From: Flavobacterium sangjuense
GTDB lineage: Bacteria; Bacteroidota; Bacteroidia; Flavobacteriales; Flavobacteriaceae
Reading direction: 5' to 3'
Assembly (NCBI RefSeq): GCF_004797125.1
Contig: NZ_CP038810.1
Span: forward strand, 248,001 to 312,000
Length of the DNA stretch: 64,000 nt
The notes beneath the pieces are model-generated. The model was not told where the DNA came from. It was given only the letters and a program-made list of their open reading frames with translations, and did not search any database. This document shows, in pieces, positions 24,701-34,761 of the stretch. The position numbers were made by a program, and so were the translations under genes. Position 1 is the stretch's first letter, and the number at the start of each line of letters is the position of its first letter.

Positions 24701-27148
24701 ATGCCCAAATATTCATGCTATTCCATTTGCATAATTTTGCTTTTTGCAAGCAAAATGTTTGGTCAAAAAAAGACACTTCAAACCCAATTTACCGACGAAA
24801 AAATCTCAATTGACGGCAAGTTTGATGAGAAAGCATGGAAATCTGCTCAGATTGCAACCGATTTTGTCATGTATGCACCTTATAACGGAGTGCCCATTCC
24901 ACCTGAAAAAAAAACGGAAGTAAAAATCGTATACACCAATGAAGCTATTTATGTTGCCGCATCACTTTATGATGATCAGCCAAGTGAAATTTCACGTGAA
25001 TTAACCGAAAGAGACAACTTCGCTACAGCAGATCATTTTGGCGTACAACTCAACGGTTACAATGACGGGCAACAAGAGTTTCGTTTTTTTGTTAGTGCAG
25101 CCGGAGTTCAGATAGATGTTTTTTATACTGAAGCAAATGGCGAAGATGTTTCCTGGAATGCCATTTGGGAGAGTAAAACACAGCTTACCAATTTTGGTTG
25201 GGTCGTTGAAATGAGAATACCATATGCTGCTTTGCGTTTTTCGACAGAAAAGAAACAAACATGGGGGCTGAATTTTTACAGGGAAATTAGACGCGATAAT
25301 CAGCAATATAACTGGAACTTAATCCGAAATGAAATAAGTTCAGAAAGTAACCAGGCCGGAATTCTGGAAGGCATCGAAAACATAAAAACACCTACCCGAT
25401 TGTTTCTAATTCCTTTTTCTTCTTATTACTTACATGCCAATAAGAATCAAAAAACGTATGGCGAATTGAAAGGCGGTTTGGATATTAAGTACGGAATCAA
25501 TGATGCATTTACGCTTGATGCCATTTTAATCCCTGATTTTGGGCAAACCAAATTCGACAATGTAGAATTAAACCTTAGTGCTTTTGAACAGCAATTTGCT
25601 GAAAACAGACCTTTCTTTACTGAAGGAACCGATTTGTTTAATAAAGGCGACTTACTTTACACCAGAAGAATCGGTGAAAGTCCATCAATTGCATTAGCAG
25701 ACAACGAAACTGTTGATGTCTATCCAAATACTATAAAATTAATCAATGCCCTGAAAGTTTCGGGAAGAACAAAAGGCGGTTTGGGAATTGGTGTTTTGAA
25801 TGCCGTTACTGAGCAAACAAGCGTTGAAGTCAAAAATACCGATACCAATCAAACCCGATTAGAAACTTTAGCGCCGGTAACCAATTATAATGTTTTTGTT
25901 CTTGATCAACGTTTTAATAAGAATTCATCGGTTTCATTGACAAATACAAACGTAACCCGTAACGGTGATTTTAGAGACGCAAATGTTGCTGCTTTAGCCT
26001 GGGATTTAAAAACTACAGCTAATACATTTCAGATGCTGGGTAATTTTCAATACAGCCTAATTAATGATGTTGAAGACACCAATGGTTTCAAATCTTATCT
26101 CGAATTCAATAAAACAAAAGGGAAGTATCGATATGGTATTGGTGGGTCTTATGTTTCCAGAGACTACGACAATAATGATTTGGGAATTAATTTTCAAACC
26201 CATTATCATTCATTTTATGGAAATGTAAGTTACCGGATTTTAAAACCAAACAAAACGTTTAACTCTTTTAAATTGAGTTTGAATGCGGCTTCAGATTATG
26301 AGAATGATACTGGGAAAACTCAAAACAATTACTTAAATATAGGCCTAAATACATATAATACAAAAAATGATTATTTCGGATATGGTGTCAATTCAAGACC
26401 GTTTAAAGTGTACGATTTCTATGAACCTCGTTCCGCCGATGATTCAAAGTTTGTGATTTATCCAGAATTTTATGAAACCTGGTTCTTTTATTCATCTAAT
26501 TATATTCGAAAATTTGCGATAGATTTTAATCCAACCATAACTTTTTTAAACGAAAAAGACAGAATGAATTATGGAGTTTTTATAAGTCCGAGATATCGTT
26601 TCAGTGATCATTTATCTTTGATTTATAGTTTCAAATTTTCAAGACAAAACAGAAATATCGGTTGGGTAGACTTTGATGACGATGGCAACACTATTTTTGC
26701 AAGAAGAAACAGAATTACCTATATCAATACTCTGCAAGGTAAATACTCTCTCAATGCCAACATGAACCTGAACTTAACCGTTCGTCATTATTGGTCCTAT
26801 GCGGTAAATCATGACTATTTGACCTTACAGGATGATGGAACTCTTACCGATAATTTAATTTACAACACTAATAAAAACTCCAATCTTAATACCTGGAATC
26901 TGGATTTATCCTATTCCTGGTGGTTTGCTCCGGGAAGTCAGGTTTCTGTTTTGTATCGAAATAGTTCTTCTTTATTTAGTCGCGAATACAGTCGCCAATT
27001 CGGAAGTAATTTCAGAGATGCTATTAACAATGAGAACCTGAGCCATGTCTTATCAATAAGCGTTCGATATTTTATTGATTACAATACACTGAAAAATTCT
27101 AAGTTTTCCAAATCATTTACAAAACCAAAGGAAAGAATACATTTCTAA
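24701..27148 (+). CDS. DUF5916 outer-membrane protein with N-terminal CBM9-like domain
   Basis: An 815-residue exported protein with a signal peptide (residues about 1-21, ending KMFGQ). Residues about 30-230 form a family-9 carbohydrate-binding-like domain (ISIDGKFDEKAWKSAQ, VYTNEAIYVAASLYDDQP, VEMRIPYAALRF). Residues about 240-815 match the DUF5916 region, with many alternating beta-strands (ENRPFFTEGTDLF) consistent with a large outer-membrane barrel. Function is unknown. The pairing suggests binding or passage of a saccharide or metabolite at the cell surface, which is inference. It is preceded by a good promoter and followed by gpmI with its own -7 element. Confidence 0.85.
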   Translation: MPKYSCYSICIILLFASKMFGQKKTLQTQFTDEKISIDGKFDEKAWKSAQIATDFVMYAPYNGVPIPPEKKTEVKIVYTNEAIYVAASLYDDQPSEISRELTERDNFATADHFGVQLNGYNDGQQEFRFFVSAAGVQIDVFYTEANGEDVSWNAIWESKTQLTNFGWVVEMRIPYAALRFSTEKKQTWGLNFYREIRRDNQQYNWNLIRNEISSESNQAGILEGIENIKTPTRLFLIPFSSYYLHANKNQKTYGELKGGLDIKYGINDAFTLDAILIPDFGQTKFDNVELNLSAFEQQFAENRPFFTEGTDLFNKGDLLYTRRIGESPSIALADNETVDVYPNTIKLINALKVSGRTKGGLGIGVLNAVTEQTSVEVKNTDTNQTRLETLAPVTNYNVFVLDQRFNKNSSVSLTNTNVTRNGDFRDANVAALAWDLKTTANTFQMLGNFQYSLINDVEDTNGFKSYLEFNKTKGKYRYGIGGSYVSRDYDNNDLGINFQTHYHSFYGNVSYRILKPNKTFNSFKLSLNAASDYENDTGKTQNNYLNIGLNTYNTKNDYFGYGVNSRPFKVYDFYEPRSADDSKFVIYPEFYETWFFYSSNYIRKFAIDFNPTITFLNEKDRMNYGVFISPRYRFSDHLSLIYSFKFSRQNRNIGWVDFDDDGNTIFARRNRITYINTLQGKYSLNANMNLNLTVRHYWSYAVNHDYLTLQDDGTLTDNLIYNTNKNSNLNTWNLDLSYSWWFAPGSQVSVLYRNSSSLFSREYSRQFGSNFRDAINNENLSHVLSISVRYFIDYNTLKNSKFSKSFTKPKERIHF

Positions 27149-27165
27149 AACTGGTTTTTTAGAAT

Positions 27166-27173
27166 TATCTTTG
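27166..27173 (+). promoter_or_regulatory. -7 promoter element for gpmI
   Basis: TATCTTTG matches TAnnTTTG, 16 nt before the ATG at 27190. Confidence 0.55.
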
Positions 27174-27189
27174 TTTAAAATACTACGCC

Positions 27190-28716
27190 ATGAACAAAAA
27201 AGTAATTCTAATGATATTGGACGGTTGGGGAAAATCTCCAGACCCAAAAGTCTCCGCCATCGATAATGCCAATGTTCCGTTTATAAATAGTTTGTACCAA
27301 AAATATCCAAATGCCCAACTCAGAACCGATGGATTGAACGTTGGTTTACCCGAAGGACAAATGGGAAACAGCGAAGTGGGTCACATGAATCTTGGCGCCG
27401 GAAGAATTGTCTATCAGGATTTGGCAAAAATCAATTTGGCCGTTAGAGACAAAACTATGAGCCAGGAAAAGCCTTTGATTGATGCGTTTAATTATGCCAA
27501 AGCCAATAACAAAGCGGTTCACTTTTTAGGATTGGTTTCTGATGGCGGCGTTCATTCACACACTTCACATCTTCGCAGTTTAATCGATGTTTCGCAGGAT
27601 TTTGGTTTGGAAAAAGTTTTTGTTCATGCCTTTACGGATGGTCGCGATGTTGACCCAAAATCAGGAAAAAAATACATTCAGGATTTAGAAAAGTATATTA
27701 AAAATTCTACCGTTAAAATAGCTAGTGTTGTAGGTCGTTATTACGCTATGGACAGGGACAAACGATGGGAACGCGTGAAGTTAGCTTATGATTTACTAGT
27801 TAACGGAACTGGAAAACACACCACAAATTTGGTTGACAGCATCGCCGAAAGTTATGCCAATAATGTTACCGATGAATTCATTCTTCCGTTGACAGTTGTT
27901 GATGCTAATGACAAACCAATAGCCACTATTCAAAATGACGATGTGTTGGTATTCTTCAATTTCAGAACAGACCGTGGACGTGAATTGACCGAAGCGCTTT
28001 CGCAAAAAGATTTTCACGAACAAAACATGCACAAACTGAATTTGTACTATGTTACGATGACCAATTATAATGATACCTATCAAAATGTTCATGTAATTTA
28101 CGATAAAGACAACATCACTCAAACGCTTGGCGAAGTCTTAGAAAAACACAATAAAACGCAGATTCGTATTGCCGAAACCGAAAAATACCCGCATGTTACT
28201 TTCTTTTTCTCAGGCGGAAGAGAACAGCCTTTTCATGGTGAAACCCGAATTCTGAGAAATTCACCAAAAGTAGCCACCTACGATTTGCAACCCGAAATGA
28301 GCGCTTTTGAATTGAAAGATGCCTTGATTCCCGAACTTAAAGAAGGAAGAGTAGATTTCGTTTGTTTGAACTTTGCCAATGGCGATATGGTTGGGCATAC
28401 CGGCGTTATGGCTGCTGCGATTAAAGCCTGTGAAGCGGTTGACATTTGTGTAAAAGAAGTAGTTGAAACAGCACTTGAAAACAATTATACAACCATTATC
28501 ATTGCCGACCACGGAAACTGCGAAACGATGATAAATCCGGATGGTTCACCCAATACTGCACACACGACTAATCCGGTGCCGATTATTTTAGTTGATAAAG
28601 ATCACATCAGAATACAAGATGGTGTTTTGGGCGATTTAGCGCCGACTATTTTAGAACTGATGGGTATTCAAAAACCCGAAGTCATGACCGGAAAGTCTCT
28701 TTTAGTACGATTGTAA
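27190..28716 (+). CDS. gpmI: 2,3-bisphosphoglycerate-independent phosphoglycerate mutase
   Basis: Glycolytic/gluconeogenic enzyme interconverting 3- and 2-phosphoglycerate with two Mn ions. The 508-residue protein has the alkaline-phosphatase-like core: ILDGWG at the start, GNSEVGHMNLGAGR with the phosphorylated Ser (about residue 60), and SDGGVHSH. VGRYYAMDRD, RTDRGRELT, ADHGNCE and TAHTTNPVP complete the metal and substrate sites. Length is normal for the family. It ends in a strong terminator shared with the convergent CoA-transferase gene. Confidence 0.96.
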   Translation: MNKKVILMILDGWGKSPDPKVSAIDNANVPFINSLYQKYPNAQLRTDGLNVGLPEGQMGNSEVGHMNLGAGRIVYQDLAKINLAVRDKTMSQEKPLIDAFNYAKANNKAVHFLGLVSDGGVHSHTSHLRSLIDVSQDFGLEKVFVHAFTDGRDVDPKSGKKYIQDLEKYIKNSTVKIASVVGRYYAMDRDKRWERVKLAYDLLVNGTGKHTTNLVDSIAESYANNVTDEFILPLTVVDANDKPIATIQNDDVLVFFNFRTDRGRELTEALSQKDFHEQNMHKLNLYYVTMTNYNDTYQNVHVIYDKDNITQTLGEVLEKHNKTQIRIAETEKYPHVTFFFSGGREQPFHGETRILRNSPKVATYDLQPEMSAFELKDALIPELKEGRVDFVCLNFANGDMVGHTGVMAAAIKACEAVDICVKEVVETALENNYTTIIIADHGNCETMINPDGSPNTAHTTNPVPIILVDKDHIRIQDGVLGDLAPTILELMGIQKPEVMTGKSLLVRL

Positions 28717-28743
28717 AAAAGCCCTCGATTGAGGGCTTTTTTT
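28716..28743. terminator. Bidirectional terminator between gpmI and CoA-transferase gene
   Basis: AAAAGCCCTC-GATT-GAGGGCTTTT with A/T tracts on both sides; it overlaps the ends of both convergent genes. Confidence 0.85.
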
Positions 28744-30010
28744 ATTGCAACATTTCAAAATAACTTCTTTCAATGCTTTCCTGATGGGTTGGATGTGCAA
28801 TTCGTACCATTTCGTTGAGGCGTTGTTTCAAAGTTTTACCGTACAAATCAGCAATACCATTTTCGGTAATAATATATTGCACGTGGGAACGAGTAGAAAC
28901 TACACCAGCCCCTTGCTTTAAGTAAGGTACAATTCTGCTTTCGCCTCTTTTAGTAATGGAAGGCAAGGCAATAATCGCTTTTCCGCCATCACTTAAAGAA
29001 GCGCCACGAATAAAATCCATTTGGCCTCCTACACCCGAATACATTTTGGCACCAATAGAATCAGCACAAACCTGTCCGGTTACATCAACTTCTATAGCCG
29101 AATTAATTGCAACCATTTTTGGGTTTTTACGAATTCGGGCGGTATCATTAACCATTGATGATTCTTTCATTTCGATAAACGGATTGTCATTAACAAAGTC
29201 ATACAACCGTTTGGAACCTATTAAAAAAGTAGCCAAAACTCTTCCTCGCAACGTGCCTTTGTAATTGCAATTGATAACATCGCTTTCAATCAAATCAATA
29301 ACGCCATCAGAAAACATTTCGGTGTGCAAGCCTAAATCTTTATGATTTTTGAGTTTACTCAAAGCTGCATTCGGAATAGAACCAATTCCCATTTGCAGTG
29401 TGCTTCTGTCTTCAATTAAGGATGCAACATACTCACCAATCTTTTCTTCTTCTTTGGTAAACGAATTCATTTCATACCCATAAATTGGCGTGTCAACCTC
29501 AACCAAATAATCAATTTCGGACACGTGAATAATTCCATCCCCAAAAGTTCTTGGCATTTGCGGATTAACCTGGGCTATAACCGTTTTAGCATTTTCGATA
29601 GCAGCAACTGTTGCTTCAACTGAAACGCCAAGCGAACAATAACCATGTTTATCGGGTGGCGAAACATGAATGAATGCAACATCAATCAGCAATACTTTTT
29701 TGCGAAACAAATGCGGTAACTCACTTAAAAATACCGGTGTATATGAACCATTACCTGCTGATAAAGTATTGCGTACATTGGCCCCAATAAAAAAAGAATT
29801 CACATGAAAACTATCGGCTAATTCAGGATTGGCATAAGGTGCCGGTCCTTCGGTGTGTAAATGACAAACCTCAACATTGCGAAGTTCCGAAGCTCTATCT
29901 GCTAAGGCTTTGGTTAAAATGGTTGGTGCGGCGGCGGCGGCTTGAACATAGACCCTATCATTAGACTTCACGACTTTGATGGCTTCTTCAGCGGTGACAT
30001 ATTTGCTCAT
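28742..30010 (-). CDS. Acetyl-CoA hydrolase/CoA-transferase family protein
   Basis: A 422-residue cytoplasmic enzyme of the class I CoA-transferase family (acetyl-CoA hydrolase, succinyl-CoA:acetate or 4-hydroxybutyrate CoA-transferases). The region GLHTEMFSDGVIDL carries the probable catalytic Glu that forms the acyl-CoA thioester. GIGSIPNAAL and YSGVGGQMDFIRGA bind CoA. Such enzymes move CoA between carboxylic acids in acetate or succinate metabolism. The acyl donor cannot be read from sequence. It starts MSKYVTAEEAIKVVKSNDRVYV, without signal peptide. Confidence 0.88.
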   Translation of the reverse strand: MSKYVTAEEAIKVVKSNDRVYVQAAAAAPTILTKALADRASELRNVEVCHLHTEGPAPYANPELADSFHVNSFFIGANVRNTLSAGNGSYTPVFLSELPHLFRKKVLLIDVAFIHVSPPDKHGYCSLGVSVEATVAAIENAKTVIAQVNPQMPRTFGDGIIHVSEIDYLVEVDTPIYGYEMNSFTKEEEKIGEYVASLIEDRSTLQMGIGSIPNAALSKLKNHKDLGLHTEMFSDGVIDLIESDVINCNYKGTLRGRVLATFLIGSKRLYDFVNDNPFIEMKESSMVNDTARIRKNPKMVAINSAIEVDVTGQVCADSIGAKMYSGVGGQMDFIRGASLSDGGKAIIALPSITKRGESRIVPYLKQGAGVVSTRSHVQYIITENGIADLYGKTLKQRLNEMVRIAHPTHQESIERSYFEMLQ

Positions 30011-30027
30011 AACTAAAATAATTTAGA

Positions 30028-30035
30028 CAAAGTTA
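30028..30035 (-). promoter_or_regulatory. -7 promoter element for CoA-transferase gene
   Basis: TAACTTTG on the minus strand matches TAnnTTTG, 17 nt before the ATG at 30010. Confidence 0.55.
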
Positions 30036-30108
30036 GGAAGCAATATTTGTCAAAAACATGATAAAACTCATTTGCATTTTACATAGTCTGAATTCGGTAT
30101 AAAATAAT

Positions 30109-30116
30109 TACTTTTG
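30109..30116 (+). promoter_or_regulatory. -7 promoter element for map operon
   Basis: TACTTTTG matches TAnnTTTG, 19 nt before the ATG at 30136. Confidence 0.55.
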
Positions 30117-30135
30117 CCAACTTAAGTTTAAGCAT

Positions 30136-30954
30136 ATGATTATTCCAAAAACAGCCGAAGAAATTGAATTAATGCGCGAAAGTGCTTTATTGGTTTCCAA
30201 AACCTTAGGTGAAGTTGCGAAAGTGATTAAACCTGGTGTGACGACTTTACAGTTAGACAAAATTGCCGAAGAATTCATCAGAGATAATGGTGGAGTTCCT
30301 GGTTTTCTTGGCTTATATGGTTTTCCAAATTCGCTTTGTATGAGTCCGAATGCACAGGTTGTACACGGAATTCCGAATAATCTTCCTTTGCAGGAAGGCG
30401 ATGTGATTTCGGTAGATTGCGGCGTGTTGAAAAATGGATTTTATGGTGATCATGCCTATTCTTTCGAAATTGGAGAAGTGGCTGCAGAAACCAAAAAACT
30501 TTTAAAAGTTACCAAAGAATCTTTATACGTTGGCATCAGAGAATTCAGAGCCGGAAATCGTGTGGAAGATGTTGGAAATGCTATTCAGAAATACTGTGAA
30601 GGCCATGGTTATGGTGTGGTTCGGGAATTAGTTGGTCACGGATTAGGAACCAAAATGCACGAAGACCCTGAAATGCCAAACTACGGAAAACGCGGTCGCG
30701 GAAAATTATTTGTTGAAGGAATGGTTGTTGCCATCGAACCGATGATTAATATGGGAACCAAAAACATCAAACAACTCAAAGATGGCTGGACAATCCTGAC
30801 AGCTGACGGAAAACCAAGCGCCCATTTTGAGCACAATGTAGCTTTAATAAATGGAAAACCCGAATTGCTTTCAACTTTCGGATATATCTATAAAGCATTG
30901 GGAATTGTGAGTAATGAAGAAGATGAGTTTCGTAAAAATCCTTTAGTGTTGTAA
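30136..30954 (+). CDS. map: Methionine aminopeptidase, type I
   Basis: Removes N-terminal Met from nascent proteins using a dinuclear metal site. The 272-residue protein has the five metal ligands in order: D in SVDCGV, D in YGDHAYSF, H in VGHGLGTKMHEDP, E in VAIEPM and E in AHFEHNVAL. The substrate-side His is in VVHGIPN. It has no N-terminal zinc-finger extension. The stop overlaps the start of the methyltransferase gene (TAATG), implying coupling. In many bacteria map sits with secY and infA; here it is instead paired with a methyltransferase. Confidence 0.95.
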   Translation: MIIPKTAEEIELMRESALLVSKTLGEVAKVIKPGVTTLQLDKIAEEFIRDNGGVPGFLGLYGFPNSLCMSPNAQVVHGIPNNLPLQEGDVISVDCGVLKNGFYGDHAYSFEIGEVAAETKKLLKVTKESLYVGIREFRAGNRVEDVGNAIQKYCEGHGYGVVRELVGHGLGTKMHEDPEMPNYGKRGRGKLFVEGMVVAIEPMINMGTKNIKQLKDGWTILTADGKPSAHFEHNVALINGKPELLSTFGYIYKALGIVSNEEDEFRKNPLVL

Positions 30955-31724
30955 TGAAAAAGATTTTCAAATTCATACTAAATACCATTCCAAGACCAAT
31001 CCTTATTCGGTTGAGTATTGTGATTCGACCAATATTGGCTTTTTTGTTAAAAGGAAGTCGATTTACCGACCCAATTGACGGAAAAAGTTTCCGCATGTTT
31101 TTGCCTTACGGTTACGGAAATCAACGAAACAATGTGCTTTCTCCAAGTACGCTTTCGTTAGAAAGACATCGATTACTTTGGCTGTATTTGCAAAACGAAA
31201 CGGACTTCTTTACTTCTACAGCAAAGAAAAAAGTGTTGCATTTTGCACCGGAACAGGAATTTTATAAACGTTTTAAAAAGCAAACTAATATTGACTACAC
31301 TACAACCGATTTGCTTTCGCCTTTAGCAGATGTAAAAGCAGATATTTGTAATTTACCTTTTGAAGACAATGCGTATGACTTAATCCTTTGCAATCACGTT
31401 TTAGAACACATACCTGATGACACTAAAGCCATGCAAGAATTGTATCGTGTGTTAAAACCAGGCGGCATGGGCATTTTTCAAATCCCACAAGACTTGTCAA
31501 GAGCCACAACTTTCTCAGACGATACTATTGTTGACCAAAAAGAACGCGCAAAAATCTTTGGTCAATACGATCATGTTCGCGTTTATGGCAGAGATTATTT
31601 TGACAAACTGAGAAGCATTGGTTTTACCGTAATCGAAGAAGATTACACCAACAAAATTGCTCCTGAATTGGTAGAAAAATATTGTTTGGCGAAAGGCGAA
31701 ATTATCCCGGTTTGTTTCAAATAA
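30954..31724 (+). CDS. Class I SAM-dependent methyltransferase
   Basis: A 256-residue methyltransferase. An N-terminal basic and hydrophobic segment (MKKIFKFILNTIPRPILIRLSIVI) may associate with the membrane. The SAM-binding core is divergent at motif I (VLHFAPEQEFYKRF). Clear later motifs are DICNLPFEDNAYDLILCNHVLEHI and MQELYRVLKPGG, typical of the Methyltransf_11 group. Substrate unknown. It is translationally coupled to map, perhaps only because they share a promoter. Confidence 0.82.
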   Translation: MKKIFKFILNTIPRPILIRLSIVIRPILAFLLKGSRFTDPIDGKSFRMFLPYGYGNQRNNVLSPSTLSLERHRLLWLYLQNETDFFTSTAKKKVLHFAPEQEFYKRFKKQTNIDYTTTDLLSPLADVKADICNLPFEDNAYDLILCNHVLEHIPDDTKAMQELYRVLKPGGMGIFQIPQDLSRATTFSDDTIVDQKERAKIFGQYDHVRVYGRDYFDKLRSIGFTVIEEDYTNKIAPELVEKYCLAKGEIIPVCFK

Positions 31725-31757
31725 AAAACCACCATACTTTTCAGCATGATGGTTTTT
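31724..31757. terminator. Bidirectional terminator
   Basis: The hairpin pairs AAAACCACCAT with ATGATGGTTTT; its one imperfect pair is a G.T wobble in the minus-strand RNA. T-tracts lie on both sides, between convergent genes. Confidence 0.75.
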
Positions 31758-31776
31758 ACCTTTTATAATTAAGAAT

Positions 31777-34581
31777 CTATTCCGGCATTAAAACCCCAAT
31801 GGTTTTTTCTTTGGCTAAATATTTTTTGGCTACGTCCTGCACTTGCTTCAGTGTAACCGAATTAATTTTGGCTTCCATCTCTAAAATCTCTTCCGGTTTT
31901 GAAGCGTTTGTATAACTTCTTGTAAAATTGCTCATCCAATACCTGTTTTCTTTCATTTGCTTTTTATACTCTAAAAGCTCGGCTTGTTTGAATTTATCCA
32001 AATCGATTTGAGTTGGTCCGTTAGCAATGATTTTATCCAATTCACCTAAAGATGCGGTGATTAACTTCTCTGTATTTTCTGGTCCACAAGGGAACGAAAT
32101 TGTGAAATTAAAAGAACCATAAGGCACTTTACTCATGCTTCCGCGAGAACCTATAGTGTAAACACCACTTTCTTTTTCTCTGATTACTTCAGTTAATTTT
32201 ATATTCAAAATATCTCCGGTTGCTTTCAATAAATAAGCTTCATCAGCATTATAAGTAGCATCGCCATAAATCATAATCGTTACATTACTTTTTGGGTCTT
32301 TTCCTTTATTGACTACTTTTTTAATGTCGCCTTTCAGGAATCGATAGCCTAAATCTTTTGTGCTTTCTTTGGTTCCGTTTGACGGCAATGAAGCAATATA
32401 TTTTTTGGCAAAATCTTCCATAACTGCGTCATCTACGTTTCCAACAAAGAAGAATTCAAAATCACCGGCATTGGCAAAACGCTCTTTGTATTTGTTGTAA
32501 GCCAATTGATAATCGGTTGCTGCCCATTTTTCTGCTGTTGGCACGATGCCGTTCCATCTTGGGTTTTCTTTGTTCAAATAAGTATAAAACTCTTGTTGGA
32601 AATAGAAATTAGGTTGCGAAATCATATTTTCAGTAAAGTTTGATTGCTTTTGTTTGTAACCATCAAAAGCGGCAGCATCAAAGTTCAAATCGGTAAAATA
32701 CGCATTTATCATTTGGAAGGCATATTCTAAATCTTTTGGCGTTGTACTTCCTCTTAAACCTTCGGTAGTGTTACTGATATAAGGTGTTACATTAGCAATT
32801 TTTCCAGCCATGAATTTGTCAATGTCATTTTGGTTTAAACCTGAAAAACCGGCTTCTGCCAAACCATTATTGGCAAATTGCGTTTTTTTCATTTCCTCGT
32901 TAGAGTACAAATTGGTTCCACCAAAACTTACTGCTTCCAACAAAATTTCGTCGTTTTTGAAATCGGTTTTCTTGTAAGTTACTTTAGCTCCGTTTGATAA
33001 AGTTAAAGTAGTTGCACCTATTTTATCATTGGTTTCTTTTTTTACAACAGTACCTGCTTTTAAAGGATTGCGCAACAAACTTGAAGCAATCGCTTTGTCT
33101 TCGTAAGGTTTCAAATCGTTGGTGTTAACCGTAATCGCAGCTAATACTTCTTTTTCCGTTACTTTTTTCAATCCTTCTTTTTCCGGCGAAGTAATGACAA
33201 CTACTCTGTTATCGTCTTTGATGAAATCTTTGATAAATCCATTAACCTGCTCTAATTTGATGTCTGACAACATTTTTTGGATGTTGGCATATTCCCATTC
33301 AATTCCGGGCATTGGACTTTGCTCTAAGAAGTTGGATTGGCATTCCCAAACGAAATTTTCCGAATTGCTTTTGTCTTTGTCTTTGAATTGATTTTCTGAT
33401 CTGGATAGAATTTCGCTTTTAGCTCGTTCAAATTCTCCGGCGGTGAAACCAAATTTTTTAACTCTTTCATTTTCTGAAACCAATACTGTCAAAGCTTCCA
33501 ATTGTTTCTTTTCGTCTATCATAGCAAAAGACTGGAAGGCTTCTTTGTCACGGGCAAAAGTTCCGCCGTGGTAGGTATATCCGAATGTAAAAGGTGGCGT
33601 TGGCGAATTGGTTAATTCATTCAATCGGTTGTTTAGCATGGTTGCGAATAAACCTTCAACCACAGTTTCTTTTAAGTCATTGATGGTTTTTTTGACTTTT
33701 CGTACACCATAATCTTTGTAAAGCAATTGAACTTGTGTTTGCGCTGCTTCTTTATCGCTTTCAATGGCTACAAAAGTTTCTTTGTGATTAGGCACTTCGA
33801 AAGTTTTTCTTGGCTTTTCGTTTTTTGGATTTTGATAACCTTCAAAATGGTCTTTGATTTTTTTCTCCATCGCAGCCACGTCAATATCACCAACTACAAT
33901 TACACTCATCAAATTCGGTCGGTACCAATCTTTATAAAAACTGATTACTTTATCATATTTGAAGTTCTCTAAAATCTCTTTTTTTCCGATTGGAAGACGA
34001 TTAGCATATTGCGAATTGTACATCATTTTCGGGATGTATTTGTCTTCCATTCTTTTATCGGCACCTAATCCGAGACGGTATTCTTCGAGAACAACGCCTC
34101 TTTCTTTATCGATTTCTTCCGGCGTTAAGTTGGCGTTGAAAGCCCAGTCTTCAATAATTTGAAATCCTTTTTCCAATTTTTCAGGATTATCAGAAGGAAT
34201 AGGAAGGAAATAAACGGTTTCGTCAAAACTAGTGTAAGCATTTAAATGCTGCCCAAATTTTACACCGATACTTTGCAGATAATCGACCAATTGATTTTTA
34301 GGAAAACGTTTGGTCCCATTGAAACACATGTGTTCCATAAAGTGTGCTAAACCTTGTTGGTCATCGTTTTCAAGAATAGAACCTGCGTTGATTACCAGTC
34401 TTAAATCGACTTTGTTTTCGGGTTTCGCGTTTTTCCTGATGTAGTAGGTCAATCCATTTTTCAAGATTCCTTTTTTAACATTAGGATCAAAAGGGATTGC
34501 GTCTGTTCCTTTTAAATCTTGCGCAAAACTTGCCGCCGGAAATAGTAAAAGAACCAGCACCGATTTTAAAATTTGTTTCAT
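31777..34581 (-). CDS. M16-family metallopeptidase (two-domain, exported)
   Basis: A 934-residue periplasmic or outer-membrane-associated zinc peptidase with a signal peptide (MKQILKSVLVLLLFPAASFAQ). The inverted zinc motif HxxEH is at residues 80-84 (HFMEH), and a distal Glu is in ERGVVLEEYR near residue 164. Two M16 halves follow: the N-terminal active half, and a C-terminal half (about 500-934) that lacks HxxEH and forms the second side of the clamshell. Size fits the pitrilysin/PqqL-like group. It probably degrades peptides. It is monocistronic, with no recognisable -7 element. Confidence 0.92.
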   Translation of the reverse strand: MKQILKSVLVLLLFPAASFAQDLKGTDAIPFDPNVKKGILKNGLTYYIRKNAKPENKVDLRLVINAGSILENDDQQGLAHFMEHMCFNGTKRFPKNQLVDYLQSIGVKFGQHLNAYTSFDETVYFLPIPSDNPEKLEKGFQIIEDWAFNANLTPEEIDKERGVVLEEYRLGLGADKRMEDKYIPKMMYNSQYANRLPIGKKEILENFKYDKVISFYKDWYRPNLMSVIVVGDIDVAAMEKKIKDHFEGYQNPKNEKPRKTFEVPNHKETFVAIESDKEAAQTQVQLLYKDYGVRKVKKTINDLKETVVEGLFATMLNNRLNELTNSPTPPFTFGYTYHGGTFARDKEAFQSFAMIDEKKQLEALTVLVSENERVKKFGFTAGEFERAKSEILSRSENQFKDKDKSNSENFVWECQSNFLEQSPMPGIEWEYANIQKMLSDIKLEQVNGFIKDFIKDDNRVVVITSPEKEGLKKVTEKEVLAAITVNTNDLKPYEDKAIASSLLRNPLKAGTVVKKETNDKIGATTLTLSNGAKVTYKKTDFKNDEILLEAVSFGGTNLYSNEEMKKTQFANNGLAEAGFSGLNQNDIDKFMAGKIANVTPYISNTTEGLRGSTTPKDLEYAFQMINAYFTDLNFDAAAFDGYKQKQSNFTENMISQPNFYFQQEFYTYLNKENPRWNGIVPTAEKWAATDYQLAYNKYKERFANAGDFEFFFVGNVDDAVMEDFAKKYIASLPSNGTKESTKDLGYRFLKGDIKKVVNKGKDPKSNVTIMIYGDATYNADEAYLLKATGDILNIKLTEVIREKESGVYTIGSRGSMSKVPYGSFNFTISFPCGPENTEKLITASLGELDKIIANGPTQIDLDKFKQAELLEYKKQMKENRYWMSNFTRSYTNASKPEEILEMEAKINSVTLKQVQDVAKKYLAKEKTIGVLMPE

Positions 34582-34761
34582 AAATAAGTTGGGTTTTTGT
34601 TATTGATAAAAATTATAACGGATAAATATTACATTTATTGTGAAACTATAAAAAAATCCTCTTACAAAAATATATTTAACGTAAAATTAGCGTTACTATA
34701 TCTTAGTCAAATAAACGGCACAATTCATGTGCTAATAATTATTATATTTACCATTCGAAAA

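Noticed and set aside
24619..24813. 64-codon frame overlapping the start of the DUF5916 gene
   Set aside because: It overlaps the promoter and the real coding start in another frame and has no recognisable features.
34597..34761. Long N-terminal reading of the DUF5103 gene
   Set aside because: AT-rich sequence without family similarity; a proper signal peptide begins at 34762 or 34771.
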